Assembly: GCA_033439265.1 (NCBI GenBank)
Contig: JAVTVX010000019.1
Location: 21,664,039-21,728,038 of the forward strand
Direction of reading: 5' to 3'
DNA from: Dillenia suffruticosa
Taxonomy: Eukaryota; Streptophyta; Magnoliopsida; Dilleniales; Dilleniaceae
DNA length: 64,000 nt
Each line of letters starts with the position of its first letter. Position 1 is the first letter of the stretch. Below are positions 63,889 to 64,000 of this stretch, piece by piece. Both the position numbers and the translations under genes were made by a program. The notes beneath the pieces are model-generated. The model was not told where the DNA came from, did not search any database, and worked only from the letters and a program-made list of their open reading frames with translations.

Positions 63889-64000
63889 GAGAATACTTGG
63901 CTCTTATGGGAAACAAACTCGTTGGAGCAGAGATGATTGCTTGTGGGCTTGCTGCACATTATTCACACAGCGAAGTTGTTCTCTAAACCTCCTTTGATAC

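Larger units (their letters stand above)
60617..63986 (+). pseudogene. 3-hydroxyisobutyryl-CoA hydrolase-like gene, damaged, reaching the window edge
   Basis: Recognisable exons: 60617-60739 (transit-peptide-like, RRWICNACFIPSSRSFSS), 60830-60910 (VLVEGKAHSRTAILNRPSS LNALNTNI), a relic around 61520-61562 (FVVLKG then YHLINQ), about 61888-61969 (PETLIGFHPDAGASFYLSHL PGYLG), and 63889-63986 (GEYLALMGNKLVGAEMIACG LAAHY). This is the crotonase-fold mitochondrial CoA hydrolase family of valine breakdown (Arabidopsis At3g60510-like). Damage: the expected start codon is ATC (60617), the oxyanion-hole exon (SGRAFCAGGD) is deleted, the exon for the middle of the domain (GGGAGVS) was not found, and TAA at 63984 ends the last exon early unless an exon boundary precedes it. 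Exons 1, 2, 4 and 5 keep correct splice phases. It is probably a pseudogene; downstream exons may lie outside the window. Confidence 0.72.

Overview
This window is nuclear DNA of a flowering plant, very likely a eudicot. It has intron-containing genes with GT-AG (and GC-AG) splice sites, plant-specific families (SBP-box factors, a pentatricopeptide repeat protein, a plant matrix metalloproteinase), a miR156 target site, very AT-rich gene-poor spacers and many (GA/CT)n, (TA)n and (TG)n microsatellites. I could not assign a species.

Layout. (1) 1-3152: AT-rich spacer. (2) 3153-5754, minus: a two-coding-exon PPR gene like Arabidopsis At1g01970, with a probable leader exon near 7204-7335 and a 1.4-kb 5'UTR intron. 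(3) 7945-9027, minus: an intronless, complete matrix metalloproteinase. (4) About 9.2-18.8 kb: spacer with large microsatellites. (5) 18863-21920, plus: a three-exon SBP-box gene with a near-perfect miR156 site in exon 3, followed by a decayed RNase H-like retroelement relic near 22150-22580. (6) 22.6-40.1 kb: gene-free spacer with dispersed repeats and an 886-bp CACTA-like non-autonomous element (37006-37891). (7) 40137-41742, minus: SPL8, three exons, complete, no miR156 site. (8) 41.8-52.6 kb: gene-free spacer with repeat-type elements. (9) 52609-54660, minus: a partly resolved unknown gene with a one-base frameshift. (10) 56100-58380, minus: complete seven-exon cytosolic NAD-malate dehydrogenase, with a duplicated first exon and a GC-AG intron. 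(11) 59090-59760, minus: aquaporin pseudogene cut by a 5'-truncated LINE (59763-60329) with a target-site duplication. (12) 60617-63986, plus: a damaged 3-hydroxyisobutyryl-CoA hydrolase-like gene running to the window edge.

The genes do not form a pathway; this is ordinary plant gene order. The two SBP-box genes, one miR156-regulated and one not, face each other across 18 kb. The PPR gene and SPL8 are also near each other on Arabidopsis chromosome 1, which suggests conserved microsynteny. The right-hand 5 kb (aquaporin, LINE, hydrolase) is decaying. I found no convincing new biological system; the most interesting points are the malate dehydrogenase first-exon duplication with GC donors, the dated LINE insertion, and the decaying hydrolase.
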